Shown in pieces: positions 37,606-47,869 of a DNA stretch of 64,000 nucleotides. The stretch covers positions 1-64,000 of the forward strand of contig JAPLPD010000364.1 of NCBI GenBank assembly GCA_026400395.1. Direction: 5' to 3'. Position numbers and translations under genes: made by a program. The notes under the pieces are model-generated. The model was not told where the DNA came from. It made no database searches and worked only from the letters and a program-made list of their open reading frames with translations. Position 1 is the stretch's first letter, and every line of letters begins with the position of its first letter. The DNA is from Alphaproteobacteria bacterium. GTDB lineage: Bacteria > Pseudomonadota > Alphaproteobacteria > Rhizobiales > Xanthobacteraceae.

Positions 37606-39126
37606 ATGGACACGACCGCGCAGCGCCCAATCACCATTGCCATCCTCGCCATGGGCGGCGAAGGCGGCGGCGTGCTCGCGGAGTGGATCGTCGACGCCGC
37701 CGAGCATGCGGGCTTTATCGCGCAGATGACATCGGTGCCGGGCGTGGCGCAGCGCACCGGGGCGACCAACTATTACGTCGAGCTCTTCCCGAAACTCGGC
37801 GCGCGCAGCAACGCACTGCCGCCCGTGCTGGGGCTGACGCCGGTTCCGGGCGACGTCGATGTCGTGATCGCGTCGGAACTGATGGAGGCCGGCCGCGCGG
37901 TGCAGCGCGGCCTGGTGACGCCCAACCGCACAACCTTTATCGTTTCGACCAACCGCGTGTATTCGATGACCGAGCGGATCGCCATGGCCGACGGCCGCGC
38001 CGATTCCGCGGCATTGCTCGAAGGCTGCAAATCCGCCGCCAAGACGATCATCCACGGCGACCTGGCGCAGTTGGCCGAAGCGACCGGCAGCGTGATCAGC
38101 GCGGTGCTGTTCGGTGCACTGGCCGGCTCCAAGGTTTTGCCGATGCAGCGCATGGCCTTCGAAGCCGCAATCCATCGCGGCGGTGTCGGCGTCAAACAGA
38201 GCATCGCGGCGTTCGGCGCGGGCTATGCCGCCGCCGAAGGCGGGCCGCAGCCGGTCAAGGCCGAGGCGGCGGTGATCGCGCATATCTCTCCGACGCTCGC
38301 ACCGTTGATGGCGGAGACTGGCAGTGCCGCCGAACCGGCCCGTATGTTCATGCGCCTTGGTATCGAAAAGCTCGCGGACTATCAGGATGCCGCCTATGCG
38401 CGCGACTATCTCGACCGGCTGAAGCCCATCGCCGAAACCGACAAGCGGCACGGCAATGGCTCGGGGATGCTGCTGGCGGAGGTTGCGCGCGAGCTTGCGC
38501 TCGGCATGGCTTATGAAGACACCGTCCGTGTCGCCGAGTTGAAAATCCGGCCCAGCCGCTTCGAGCGCGTGCGCGCCGAGGTGCAGGCCGCCGATGGACA
38601 GATCGTCGAGATCGCCGAGTTCCTGCATCCGCGCGTGCAGGAGATCGCCGACACGCTGCCGGCAAGCACGGGCCGCTGGCTGCTCAACACGGGGTGGGCG
38701 CGGCGCTTCGTCGAGAGGCTCACCAAATCGGGCCGCGTAGTGAAGACCTCAAGCATCCGGGGCTTTCTGCAACTCTATGCGATCGCGGCCTTGAAGCCGA
38801 AGCGGCGGCGCTCGCTGCGCTATGCCAACGAGCAGGCGTTCCTGCACGAATGGCTGCGGACGATCCAGACCGTCGCCGCGACGAACTACGCACTGGCGAC
38901 CGAAATCGCGACCGCACGGACTCTGGTGAAGGGCTACAGCGACACCCACGAGCGCGGGCGGCGGAGCTACGACATGCTGATGCAGATGCTGCCGCGGATC
39001 ATGGAGATGCCCGATCCCGCCGCGGCGCTGGCGGCGCTGCGGAAGGCTGCTCTGGCCGACGATACGGGGACGGCGCTCGGCCTTGCGATCAAGGACATCC
39101 GCCCGCTGCCGCAGGCGGCGGAGTAA
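37606..39126 (+). CDS. iorB: Indolepyruvate oxidoreductase beta-subunit family protein (extended, 506 aa)
   Basis: MGGEGGGVLAEWIVDAAEHAGFIAQMTSVPGVAQRTGATNYYVELFP. Confidence 0.9.
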   Translation: MDTTAQRPITIAILAMGGEGGGVLAEWIVDAAEHAGFIAQMTSVPGVAQRTGATNYYVELFPKLGARSNALPPVLGLTPVPGDVDVVIASELMEAGRAVQRGLVTPNRTTFIVSTNRVYSMTERIAMADGRADSAALLEGCKSAAKTIIHGDLAQLAEATGSVISAVLFGALAGSKVLPMQRMAFEAAIHRGGVGVKQSIAAFGAGYAAAEGGPQPVKAEAAVIAHISPTLAPLMAETGSAAEPARMFMRLGIEKLADYQDAAYARDYLDRLKPIAETDKRHGNGSGMLLAEVARELALGMAYEDTVRVAELKIRPSRFERVRAEVQAADGQIVEIAEFLHPRVQEIADTLPASTGRWLLNTGWARRFVERLTKSGRVVKTSSIRGFLQLYAIAALKPKRRRSLRYANEQAFLHEWLRTIQTVAATNYALATEIATARTLVKGYSDTHERGRRSYDMLMQMLPRIMEMPDPAAALAALRKAALADDTGTALGLAIKDIRPLPQAAE

Positions 39127-39171
39127 TTGGGCGGCTGTTGAGCTCCTCAAGCACCCTCCCCACCCACCGCC

Positions 39172-39246
39172 GTCATCGCCATGCTTGACCCGGCGATCCA
39201 GCTTTTCACGAACGAGATGGATGACCGGGCCAAGCCCGGCCATGAC
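39172..39246. repeat. REP-like intergenic inverted repeat (variant B)
   Basis: GTCATCGCCATGCTTGACCCGGCGATCCAG...GGATGACCGGGCCAAGCCCGGCCATGAC between convergent genes. Confidence 0.85.
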
Positions 39247-39296
39247 GCTGAAATGTGTGGAAGGTAAAGAGAGGCCCCTGCACCGCTAAAGGCGAT

Positions 39297-39731
39297 TCAA
39301 GGCACCACCGCCGTCGCTTCGATTTCCAGCCGCGCTTCGGGCTCGAACAGACGACCCACCTGCACCAGTGCCATCGCCGGGAAATTGTCGCCCAACACCG
39401 CCCGGTAAGCCGCGCCGAGTTCGCGGCGGCAGGCCAGATACTCATCCATATCGATCACGTACCAGGTCAGGCGCACGATGTGCTCGGGGCGCCCGCCCCC
39501 CTCGGTGATCACCGCGACGATGTTCTGCAGAGCCTGCCGGGCCTGGGCGACAAAGCCCTTCGGGAATTTCTCCCTCGCGTCCCAGCCGACCATCCCGCCG
39601 ACGAAGACGAACGCGCCGCGCGCCTTGATGCCGTTGGCATAGCCTTTCGGCGCCGGCCAGCCAGCCGGCTGCAGAACGTTGTGCTTCTTCGGCGCACGCG
39701 GGCGCGGCTTAGGAACCGGACGTTTCGCCAC
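39297..39731 (-). CDS. RidA/YjgF/Rid-family protein
   Basis: VLQPAGWPAPKGYANGIKARGAFVFVGGMVGWDA, QARQALQNIVAVITEGGGRPEHIVRLTWYVIDMDEY; GTG start (VAKRPVPKPRP). Confidence 0.9.
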   Translation of the reverse strand: MAKRPVPKPRPRAPKKHNVLQPAGWPAPKGYANGIKARGAFVFVGGMVGWDAREKFPKGFVAQARQALQNIVAVITEGGGRPEHIVRLTWYVIDMDEYLACRRELGAAYRAVLGDNFPAMALVQVGRLFEPEARLEIEATAVVP

Positions 39732-39742
39732 GGAACTTCTCC

Positions 39743-41392
39743 CTAGGACGCCATTTTTCTGGAAGCGCCCTCGGTTGCCCGGCGGCGCAGTTCGAAGCGT
39801 TGCAGCTTTCCGGTCTGCGTCTTCGGCAGATCGGTGACGAACTCGATGGCTCGCGGATACTTGTAGGGCGCGACCGTCGCCTTGACGTGATCCTGCAACG
39901 CCCGCGTCATCGCCGCGTCGCCAATCATGCCGGCGCGCAATACGACGTAGGCTTTGACGATCTGCCCGCGTTCCTCGTCGGGGCAGCCGACCACGCCGCA
40001 TTCGGCGACGGCGGCGTGGGTGAGCAGCGCGGATTCCACCTCCGGCCCGGCGATGTTGTAGCCGGCCGAGATGATCATGTCGTCGGAGCGCGCCTGGTAC
40101 CAGAAGTAGCCATCGGCATCCATCAGGTAGGTGTCGCCGGTGACGTTCCAGCCGTCCTGGACGTACTTGGTCTGCCGCAGGTCGGCGAGATAGCGGCAGC
40201 CGGTCGGCCCGCGCACCGCAAGGCGGCCGACGGTGTTGGGCGGCGCGACGTTGCCGTCGGCGTCGAGGATGCGTGCCTCGTAACCCGGCACCGGCCTGCC
40301 GGTCGAGCCGGCGCGCACCTCGTCCTCGGGCGAGCCGATGAAGATGTGCAGCATCTCGGTCGCGCCGATGCCGTCGAGAATTTTCATTCCGGTGGCGGCA
40401 TGCCAGGCATCGAACGTCGCCTTCGGCAGCGTCTCTCCGGCGGACACGCACTTCCGCAGCGAGGAAATGTCGTGGTCCTTGAGCTTGCCGAGCATGGCGC
40501 GATAGGCGGTCGGCGCGGTGAACGGAATGGTGATCCGGTATTTCGCGATGGCGTCGAGCAGTTCATCCGGCCCAGCCTTCTCCAGCAGCACCGTCGAAGC
40601 GCCGATGCGCAGCGGAAACAGCACCAGCCCGCCGAGACCGAAGGTGAAGGCCAGCGGCGGCGATCCGGTGAAACGATCGGTCGGCTCGGCGCGCAGCACA
40701 CGCTTGGCATAGGTATCGCAGATCGCCAGCATGTCGCGGTGGAAGTGCATGGTGCCCTTCGGCTCTCCGGTCGTGCCGGAGGTGAAGGCGATCAGGCAAA
40801 CATCGTCGCTGGCGGTGTCGCAGGCGGTGAAATGCTCGTAGCCAGGCTGCATCATCATGGTTTCGAGCGCGTCGGGCGCCGTGCTGCCCCAATAGACAAT
40901 GCGCTTGAGTTCATCCGACTGCGCCTTGGCCTTCTCCATCTCGTCGGCCAGCCGCGCGTCGCAGAGTGCCAGCGCGATTTTTGCTTTCGCCAGCGGATAG
41001 GTCAGCTCCTTGGCGCGCAGCAGCGGCATGGTCGCGACCACGACGCCGCCAGCCTTCACGACCGCGAAATAGGCCGCCACCATCATCGGATTGTTCGGTC
41101 CACGTAGCAGCACGCGGTTGCCGGGCACCATACCAAGATCGCGGACCAGCACATTGGCGATCCGATTGATGCGCTCGGCGAACTGGGCGTAGGTCAGCGA
41201 TTCCGTGGGCGAGAACAGACACGGCCGTTCACTCTGCCCCGCGGTCACCCAGCGATCGACCCATTCGGTGACGCAGTTCAGCCGCTCGGGATACTGCAAG
41301 TCCGGCAACTCGAGCTTGAATTCGGGCCACTGCTCGCGCGGCGGCAGATTGTCCCGTGCAAAGGTATCGACGTGACCCGACTTGGCCATCAC
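39743..41392 (-). CDS. Aryl-CoA ligase, benzoate-CoA ligase family; probable 2-aminobenzoate-CoA ligase
   Basis: DTFARDNLPPREQWPEFKLELPDLQYPERLN, IAFTSGTTGEPKGTMHFHRD, DGIGATEMLHIFIG, ARSDDMIISAGYNIAGPEVE. Confidence 0.9.
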   Translation of the reverse strand: MMAKSGHVDTFARDNLPPREQWPEFKLELPDLQYPERLNCVTEWVDRWVTAGQSERPCLFSPTESLTYAQFAERINRIANVLVRDLGMVPGNRVLLRGPNNPMMVAAYFAVVKAGGVVVATMPLLRAKELTYPLAKAKIALALCDARLADEMEKAKAQSDELKRIVYWGSTAPDALETMMMQPGYEHFTACDTASDDVCLIAFTSGTTGEPKGTMHFHRDMLAICDTYAKRVLRAEPTDRFTGSPPLAFTFGLGGLVLFPLRIGASTVLLEKAGPDELLDAIAKYRITIPFTAPTAYRAMLGKLKDHDISSLRKCVSAGETLPKATFDAWHAATGMKILDGIGATEMLHIFIGSPEDEVRAGSTGRPVPGYEARILDADGNVAPPNTVGRLAVRGPTGCRYLADLRQTKYVQDGWNVTGDTYLMDADGYFWYQARSDDMIISAGYNIAGPEVESALLTHAAVAECGVVGCPDEERGQIVKAYVVLRAGMIGDAAMTRALQDHVKATVAPYKYPRAIEFVTDLPKTQTGKLQRFELRRRATEGASRKMAS

Positions 41393-41398
41393 CGCCTC

Positions 41399-42586
41399 CT
41401 ATTCGGCCGCCAGCGCGGCTTTGCCTGGCCGCTGCTTCAGCAAGTCCCGCGAAATCACGATCTTCTGCACTTCGGTCGCGCCCTCGTAGATGCGCAGCGC
41501 CCGGATGTCCCGATAAAGTTCCTCGACCTTGACGCCCTTGCGCACGCCCGCTCCGCCATGCAGTTGCACGGCGCGATCGATGACGCGTTGGGCTGCTTCG
41601 GTCGCAAACATCTTGGCCATCGCCGCCTCGCGGGTGACGCGGCCGGCGCCCTGATCCTTGACCCAGGCGGCGCGATAGACGAGCAACGCCGCGGCATCCA
41701 CCTCGGTGGCGCTGTCTGCGATGGCGGCCTGCGTCATCTGCAGGTCGCCGAGTGGCGCGCCGAACAGCTTGCGCGTGGCTGCATGTTCGACTGTCTCGTC
41801 CAGCGCGCGGCGGGCAAAGCCCAGCGCGGCGGCCCCCACCGTTGATCGGAAAATGTCGAGCGTCGCCATCGCCACCTTGAAGCCCTCGCCGGGCAGGCCC
41901 AGCCGGTTCGCCACCGGAACGCGGACGCCGTCGAACTTGAGCCGCGCCAATGGATGCGGCGCGATCACCTCGATGCGCTCGGCCACCGTGAGCCCGGGCG
42001 TATCGGCACCGACCACGAAGGCCGAGAGCCCGCGCGCGCCGGGCGCCTCCCCGCTTCGCGCGAACACGATGTAATGGTCGGCAATCCCGCCGTTCGATAT
42101 CCAGGTCTTTTCGCCGTCGAGTCGGATGTTCGCACCGTCGGCTTTGGCTGTCGTCGCCATCGCCGCCACGTCCGAGCCGGCCTCCGGCTCCGACAGCGCA
42201 AAGGCCGCGATCGCCTTGCCTTCGCGCACCGGCGGCAGATATTTCCGCTTCAACTCGTCGGAGCCGAACAACGAGATCGAACCAGTGCCGAGCCCCTGCA
42301 TGGCGAAGGCGAAATCGGCAAGCCCGTCGCGAAACGCAAGAATTTCGCGAGCGAGGCAGAGCGTCCGGACATCGAGAACCGGATGCAGGCCGCCATGCGA
42401 GGCCGGCACCACGGCCTTGAGCAAGCCCGCTTCGCCTAGCGCTCGGACGCGGGCGCGGCAGGCTTCATCGACATCACCGTGCGGCAGCGACGACAGCTTC
42501 GCGTCAGCCCAGCGGCCGAGTTCTTCGGCAAAACGGCGGTGGCCGTCGTCGAAGAAAGGCAACGCGAGGGTGTCGTCGAGCGCCAT
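41399..42586 (-). CDS. Acyl-CoA dehydrogenase
   Basis: [75 protein letters not shown]. Confidence 0.95.
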   Translation of the reverse strand: MALDDTLALPFFDDGHRRFAEELGRWADAKLSSLPHGDVDEACRARVRALGEAGLLKAVVPASHGGLHPVLDVRTLCLAREILAFRDGLADFAFAMQGLGTGSISLFGSDELKRKYLPPVREGKAIAAFALSEPEAGSDVAAMATTAKADGANIRLDGEKTWISNGGIADHYIVFARSGEAPGARGLSAFVVGADTPGLTVAERIEVIAPHPLARLKFDGVRVPVANRLGLPGEGFKVAMATLDIFRSTVGAAALGFARRALDETVEHAATRKLFGAPLGDLQMTQAAIADSATEVDAAALLVYRAAWVKDQGAGRVTREAAMAKMFATEAAQRVIDRAVQLHGGAGVRKGVKVEELYRDIRALRIYEGATEVQKIVISRDLLKQRPGKAALAAE

Positions 42587-42587
42587 C

Positions 42588-43421
42588 TCAGTTGCCCTCG
42601 AACACCGGTTTCTGTTTCGCGGCAAAGGCGCGGAAGGCACGCGTGAAGTCCTCGGTCTCCATGCACAGCGCCTGCGCGACCGCCTCCGCCCCGACCGCGC
42701 CCTCGACCGACATCGCCCATTCCATCTCCAGCATCCGCTTGGTCATGGCGTTGCCGAAGGTCGGACCGTTGGCGAGATCGCGCGCGAGTTTCTGCGCGTC
42801 GGCCAGCACCGTTTCGGATTTTGTCAGGCGGGTGAAAAATCCGATGCGCTCGGCCTCCTCGCCGCCCATCGCGCGGCCGGTGTACAGCAACTCGGCCGCC
42901 CGCCCCTGCCCGATGATACGCGGCAGCATCGCGCATGCGCCCATGTCGCAGCCGCCCAGACCGACGCGATTGAACAGAAATGCCACCTTGGCGGCCACTG
43001 TGCCGATGCGAATGTCCGAGGCCATGGCGATAATGGCACCCGCGCCGGCGCAGACGCCATCGATCGCCGAGATGATCGGCTGCGGGCAGGCGCGCATGGA
43101 TTTCACCACGTCGCCGGTCATCCGCGTGAAGTCGAGCAGTTCGACCGTGTTCATCTTGGTCAGTGGTTCGATGATCTCGAACACGTCGCCGCCGGAGCAA
43201 AAGTTGCCGCCGGCGCCGGTGACGACAATAGCCTTCACCACCTTGTCGCGGCCCGCCGCACGAAACAGATCGACGATCTCGGCGTAGCTGTCGAAGGTCA
43301 GCGGGTTCTTTTTGTCAGGGCGGTTCAGCGTCAGGGTCGCGACCTTGCCGTCCACGGCAAAATCGACGTGACGGCCCTTGTAGCCGGACAGCGGCAGTGT
43401 GACGGGATTGGCCGCGGTCAT
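42588..43421 (-). CDS. Enoyl-CoA hydratase family protein
   Basis: [50 protein letters not shown]. Confidence 0.93.
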   Translation of the reverse strand: MTAANPVTLPLSGYKGRHVDFAVDGKVATLTLNRPDKKNPLTFDSYAEIVDLFRAAGRDKVVKAIVVTGAGGNFCSGGDVFEIIEPLTKMNTVELLDFTRMTGDVVKSMRACPQPIISAIDGVCAGAGAIIAMASDIRIGTVAAKVAFLFNRVGLGGCDMGACAMLPRIIGQGRAAELLYTGRAMGGEEAERIGFFTRLTKSETVLADAQKLARDLANGPTFGNAMTKRMLEMEWAMSVEGAVGAEAVAQALCMETEDFTRAFRAFAAKQKPVFEGN

Positions 43422-43936
43422 GGCGCGTCTCCGTTGTTGAGCGCGCGGCGCGCCGATTGCTTGGTCTTGGCGAGCAGCGGCATCAACGCCTCGATGTCGC
43501 GCGGCGCGAGGCCCGCGAAAATCTCGCCGACCCAATCGGCATTGGCGCGAGCCATGCCGCGGAAGAATTTCTGCCCTTCGGGCGTGAGACTGACGATCTG
43601 CACCCGCCGATCGTGCGGCAGCGGCTTTCGCCGGATCAAGCCTTGCTCGGCGAGACGGTCGACCAGCCCGGTGATGTTGCCGTTCGACACCATCATGCGC
43701 TGGGATAGTTCGCCGAGCGTCATGCCGTTCGGCGCGCGATCGAGCTGCGCCAGCAAGTCAAACCGAGGCAGCGTGATGTCGAACTGATCGCGCAGCCGCC
43801 GGCGCACCTCGTTCTCGATCAGCGTCGTGCAAGTGAGAAGCCGCAGCCACAGCCGCAACTCGGTCTTGTGATCGCCGGGCCGCTCCGACACCTTGGTCTC
43901 CGCGTCGAGCGGAACGCTGGTTCGTTCATCCATCAT
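43418..43936 (-). CDS. MarR-family transcriptional regulator
   Basis: [95 protein letters not shown]. Confidence 0.95.
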   Translation of the reverse strand: MMDERTSVPLDAETKVSERPGDHKTELRLWLRLLTCTTLIENEVRRRLRDQFDITLPRFDLLAQLDRAPNGMTLGELSQRMMVSNGNITGLVDRLAEQGLIRRKPLPHDRRVQIVSLTPEGQKFFRGMARANADWVGEIFAGLAPRDIEALMPLLAKTKQSARRALNNGDAP

Positions 43937-44691
43937 GGGCCCTCCGCTCCGATCACCAGGGTCGAGCCGGTGACCGCCGCGGCGTTAGGCGAGCACAAAT
44001 AAACAACCGCCTCCGCAACCTCTTCGGGCCGCGTAAGCCGTCCGGCGGGAACGTCGGATGTGAAATGCGCGAGCGCGGCCTCGCGGCTCATTCCCTTGGC
44101 AATCATCCGGTCGATGGCGCCGCCGATCAGGTCCGTATCGACGTAGCCCGGGCACACGGCATTGACAGTGACGCCAGAGCCCGCCGTCTCCAGCGCGATC
44201 GAACGCACCAGCCCGACCATCGCGTGCTTCGCGGTGCTGTACGGCGCCATGTTGGCGTAACCCTTCAGCCCGGCGATCGACGCGATGGCGACAATCCGGC
44301 CGAAGCCACGCTCGGTCATGCCGCCGATGACGGCCTGCACCGGATGCAGCATCCCCAGCACATGCACCGCGAACATGTCCCGGTACATATCCGGTGTGGT
44401 CTTTGGGAACGGCGCGCCTTTGGCGGTGCCGGCGTTGGCGACCAGGAAATCGATGGGGCCCCGCGCGGCCACGGCCTGGCGCACGCCGCCATCCACAGCT
44501 TTCGAATCGGTGACATCGGCAACAACGTGGCCGGCGGCCTCGCCCTGCCCCACCACCTCCGCCAGTGCTTTGTCGTTGCGGCCGGCGATGGTGACGACGG
44601 CGCCCGCCTGCGTCAGCGCCGCGGCAATGGCGCGGCCGATGCCGCGTCCGCCGCCTGTCACGAGAGCATGCCGTCCCTGCAGAGAAGCCAT
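43933..44691 (-). CDS. SDR-family NAD(P)-dependent oxidoreductase
   Basis: LVTGGGRGIGRAIAAAL, NAG, YSTAKHAMVGLVRSIALE, VNAVCPGYVDT. Confidence 0.95.
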   Translation of the reverse strand: MASLQGRHALVTGGGRGIGRAIAAALTQAGAVVTIAGRNDKALAEVVGQGEAAGHVVADVTDSKAVDGGVRQAVAARGPIDFLVANAGTAKGAPFPKTTPDMYRDMFAVHVLGMLHPVQAVIGGMTERGFGRIVAIASIAGLKGYANMAPYSTAKHAMVGLVRSIALETAGSGVTVNAVCPGYVDTDLIGGAIDRMIAKGMSREAALAHFTSDVPAGRLTRPEEVAEAVVYLCSPNAAAVTGSTLVIGAEGP

Positions 44692-44713
44692 TTTCGCCTC
44701 TTGTGCGTTAGAT

Positions 44714-44729
44714 ACTTTAAGCTTAAAGT
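44714..44729. promoter_or_regulatory. Perfect 16-bp palindrome ACTTTAAGCTTAAAGT, candidate MarR operator
   Basis: Read directly; lies 22 bp upstream of the SDR-MarR-... operon start and between divergent transcription units. Confidence 0.75.
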
Positions 44730-44785
44730 TTTTTGGCTTCAAGTACCCAACGGAGCTTTGGCTTCATGCCGAAAGACTCTCAGCG

Positions 44786-44888
44786 GTCATTCCGGGGCGC
44801 ACTGAAGATGCGAGACCGGAATCCAGCGACATGCTCCAAGCCCGCGAATGGATTCCGGGCTCGCGCGTTCCGCGCGCCCCGGAATGAC
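44786..44888. repeat. REP-like intergenic inverted repeat (variant A)
   Basis: GTCATTCCGGGGCGCACTGAAG...CCGGAATCCAGC / GGATTCCGGGCTCGCGCGTTCCGCGCGCCCCGGAATGAC; same family as 34204..34309. Confidence 0.9.
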
Positions 44889-44914
44889 GATGGAGATTGC
44901 CTGCGGAGGAGCGC

Positions 44915-47260
44915 ATGAACGTACACGTCATCGGCGGCGGACCGGCCGGCCTGTACTTCGCCATCCTGATGAAAAAGGCTTGGCCGCAGACGCGCATCAC
45001 CGTGTTCGAGCGCAACAAGCCCGACGACACGTTCGGCTTCGGCGTGGTGTTCTCCGATCAGACGCTGGCCGGCTTCGAGTCATACGACCTGGAGACCTAC
45101 CGCCAGATCGTCGGCCATTTCGCCTATTGGGACGACATCGAAATCCATTTTCGCGGCTCGACGTTCCGCATCGGCGGCAACGGCTTCTGCGGCACCTCGC
45201 GCTCCATGCTGCTGAAGATTCTGAGCCGCCGTGCGCATTCGGTCGGCATCGACCTCAAATACGGCGCGGAAGCCGATCCGGATAAAATGACAACACGCGG
45301 CGCTGATCTGGTGGTCGCCGCCGACGGCATCAATTCGCGCACCCGCGATCTGTTCAAGGACAAGTTCAAGCCATCCATCGAGCTGAGGCCCAACCATTTC
45401 TGCTGGATGGGCTCAGACCGGCCGATGGATGCCTTCAACTTCTTCTTCCGGGAAACCCCGCACGGCATCTTCATCGCGCACTGCTACCAGTATCAGCCCG
45501 GCCGCTCGACCTGGGTGATGGAAACCGATCCGGAGACGTTCAAGCGCGCCGGCCTCGAAAAGCTTGACGAGTCGGCTTCGGCGCAATTCCTCGAAGGTGT
45601 ATTCGCCGAGGAACTGGCCGGTCACAAGCTAATCACCAACCGCTCGCTTTGGCGGAATTTCCCCACCATCCGCTGCGAGAAATGGACCGCCGGAAACATC
45701 GTGCTGCTCGGCGACGCCAAGGCGACCGCGCATTTCTCCATCGGCTCAGGAACCAAACTAGCGATGGAAGACGCCATCGCGCTCTACGAGGCGTTCCGCT
45801 TCACCGGAGGGCGTGACGTGAAGGCGTCGCTCACGCGGTTTGAATCGGCGCGTCGCGAGGAGGTCGAGAAGACGCAGCATTCGGCCGACGTTTCGCTGGT
45901 CTGGTTCGAGCACGTCAAACGATTCTGGGACATGGATCCGACGCGCTTTGCCTTCGGGTTGATGACGCGGTCGAAGGCGATCACCTACGATAACCTGGCG
46001 CTGCGCGCGCCCGAGTTCGTCAAGCTCGCCGACAAGTTCGTGGCCCGCGACACGCAGGCGCAGGGCTTTGATATCGACGTGGCCAAGCCCGGCGTTCCGA
46101 TGTTCCAGCCGTTTCGGCTGCGCGACATGGTGCTGGCCAATCGCGTGGTGGTCTCGCCGATGTGCCAGTACTCAGCCAAGGACGGGCTGCCGGGCGATTG
46201 GCATATGGTGCATTACGGCTCGCGTGCGATCGGCGGGGCGGGCCTGATGTTCACCGAAATGACCGACGTGTCGGAGCTGGCCCGCATCTCGCCGGGCTGC
46301 ACCGGAATCTACAACGACGCACAGGAATCCGCCTGGACGCGCATCGTCGATTTCGTGCACGCCAACTCCGCCACCAAGTTCTGCCTGCAGCTCGGCCACG
46401 CCGGGCGGAAGGGTTCGACCCGGCTGATGTGGGATGGCATCGACGAGCCGCTGCCGGCGGGAAACTGGCCGCTGGTGTCGGCTTCGCCGCTCCCCTATTA
46501 CCCGCACAGTCAGGTGCCGCGCGAGATGACGCGCCCGGACATGGACGCAACGATCACCGACTACGTGCAGGCGGTGAAGCGCGCCGAGCGCGCGGGCTTC
46601 GATATGATCGAGTTGCACGCCGCGCACGGCTATCTTCTCGCAAGCTTCATCTCGCCGCTGACCAACAAGCGCACCGACGCATACGGCGGTACGCTGGACA
46701 ATCGCCTGCGCTTTCCGCTCGAGGTGTTCCGCGCCATGCGCAGCGTCTGGCCTGAGAAGAAGCCGATGTCGGTCCGCATTTCCGCCACCGATTGGCAGGA
46801 CGGCGGCCTCACCGGCGATGACGCCGTGCAGGTCGCCCGGGCTTTCGCCGAAGCGGGCTGTGACCTGATCGATGTCTCCACCGGACAGAGCACGCCGGAC
46901 GCCGATCCTTTTTACGGGCGCATGTACCAGACCCCGTTTTCCGACCAGATCAGGAACGACGCGGATATCGCCACCATGTGCGTCGGCGCCATCACCAGCG
47001 CCGATCAGGTCAATACCATCGTGGCGGCAGGCCGCGCCGACCTCGTTGCCCTGGCGCGGCCCCACCTCGCCGATCCGGCGTTCACCCTTAAGGCCGCAGC
47101 CTGGTATGGAGCCAAGAACATCGCCACGCCGCCCCAATATGTGGCCGGCCGGGACCAGCTGTTTCGCGAAAGCGACCGGGCCAGCAAGGAACTGACCGAG
47201 CTCAAGCTCAAGGCCAAGCCCAAAGCCCACGTCACCACGTGGAAACAGGCCGCGGAATAG
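44915..47260 (+). CDS. Bifunctional aryl-CoA monooxygenase/reductase (2-aminobenzoyl-CoA monooxygenase/reductase or salicylyl-CoA 5-hydroxylase type: FAD hydroxylase fused to an OYE domain)
   Basis: N-terminal [23 protein letters not shown] domain; C-terminal OYE domain [72 protein letters not shown]. Confidence 0.93.
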   Translation: MNVHVIGGGPAGLYFAILMKKAWPQTRITVFERNKPDDTFGFGVVFSDQTLAGFESYDLETYRQIVGHFAYWDDIEIHFRGSTFRIGGNGFCGTSRSMLLKILSRRAHSVGIDLKYGAEADPDKMTTRGADLVVAADGINSRTRDLFKDKFKPSIELRPNHFCWMGSDRPMDAFNFFFRETPHGIFIAHCYQYQPGRSTWVMETDPETFKRAGLEKLDESASAQFLEGVFAEELAGHKLITNRSLWRNFPTIRCEKWTAGNIVLLGDAKATAHFSIGSGTKLAMEDAIALYEAFRFTGGRDVKASLTRFESARREEVEKTQHSADVSLVWFEHVKRFWDMDPTRFAFGLMTRSKAITYDNLALRAPEFVKLADKFVARDTQAQGFDIDVAKPGVPMFQPFRLRDMVLANRVVVSPMCQYSAKDGLPGDWHMVHYGSRAIGGAGLMFTEMTDVSELARISPGCTGIYNDAQESAWTRIVDFVHANSATKFCLQLGHAGRKGSTRLMWDGIDEPLPAGNWPLVSASPLPYYPHSQVPREMTRPDMDATITDYVQAVKRAERAGFDMIELHAAHGYLLASFISPLTNKRTDAYGGTLDNRLRFPLEVFRAMRSVWPEKKPMSVRISATDWQDGGLTGDDAVQVARAFAEAGCDLIDVSTGQSTPDADPFYGRMYQTPFSDQIRNDADIATMCVGAITSADQVNTIVAAGRADLVALARPHLADPAFTLKAAAWYGAKNIATPPQYVAGRDQLFRESDRASKELTELKLKAKPKAHVTTWKQAAE

Positions 47261-47387
47261 GGCCAAATCCCGGGATAGACCATTAAGAAACTTGGCTCTA
47301 TATAGGGGCCGCATCCGGTTCGGGCTCCCGCCTGGGCTGGTTGCGGCTTCCCGAAGCCCGCGCTGCTTCCGATTGGCCCGGCCGCGT

Positions 47388-47461
47388 TGGGGGATCGTCC
47401 AATGGTAGGACATCAGACTCTGACTCTGAGTATCTAGGTTCGAATCCTAGTCCCCCAGCCA
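47388..47461 (+). tRNA. tRNA-Gln (anticodon CTG), CCA encoded
   Basis: TGGGGGA acceptor pairs with TCCCCCA; anticodon arm TCAGA-CTCTGAC-TCTGA; GGTTCGAATCC T-arm; GCCA tail. Confidence 0.95.
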
Positions 47462-47869
47462 ACTCTATCGCTGTTTGTCGCAGGTATTCCCTGTCTTTGG
47501 TCCGCCTATCGCAGCTCAGCGACGATGGTGGTTAAAGAGCGCGCCGCCAATTCGTGAGAAGGCTATTGGGGCAAATACCAGCTCCCGGCGCTTTCACGGT
47601 GGCGACGATGCACCGGCGCTACTTGCTGACGATGACGATCCAAACCGCTCTTGCCCCCGCCAGCACACCCTTCGCGCAACGAATTGGCGATCGGTTTCCA
47701 CATCCAGTTCCATGCCGGTTCAGCCACCGCGCATCTCCCCATATCTGGCAAGATTTCTTATCAGTGGCGAACCGGACGATTTTCTGCTCGGCTTCCTGGG
47801 ACGCACCGCAGCGGTGCGGCAGGCCAACATCCATCTGCACATATTCACTCCCAACGAATCGAGAGCAAC

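Noticed and set aside
47341-47535. ORF reading ...GGSSNGRTSDSDSEYLGSNPSPPA...
   Set aside because: This is a translation through the tRNA-Gln gene, a known false ORF pattern.
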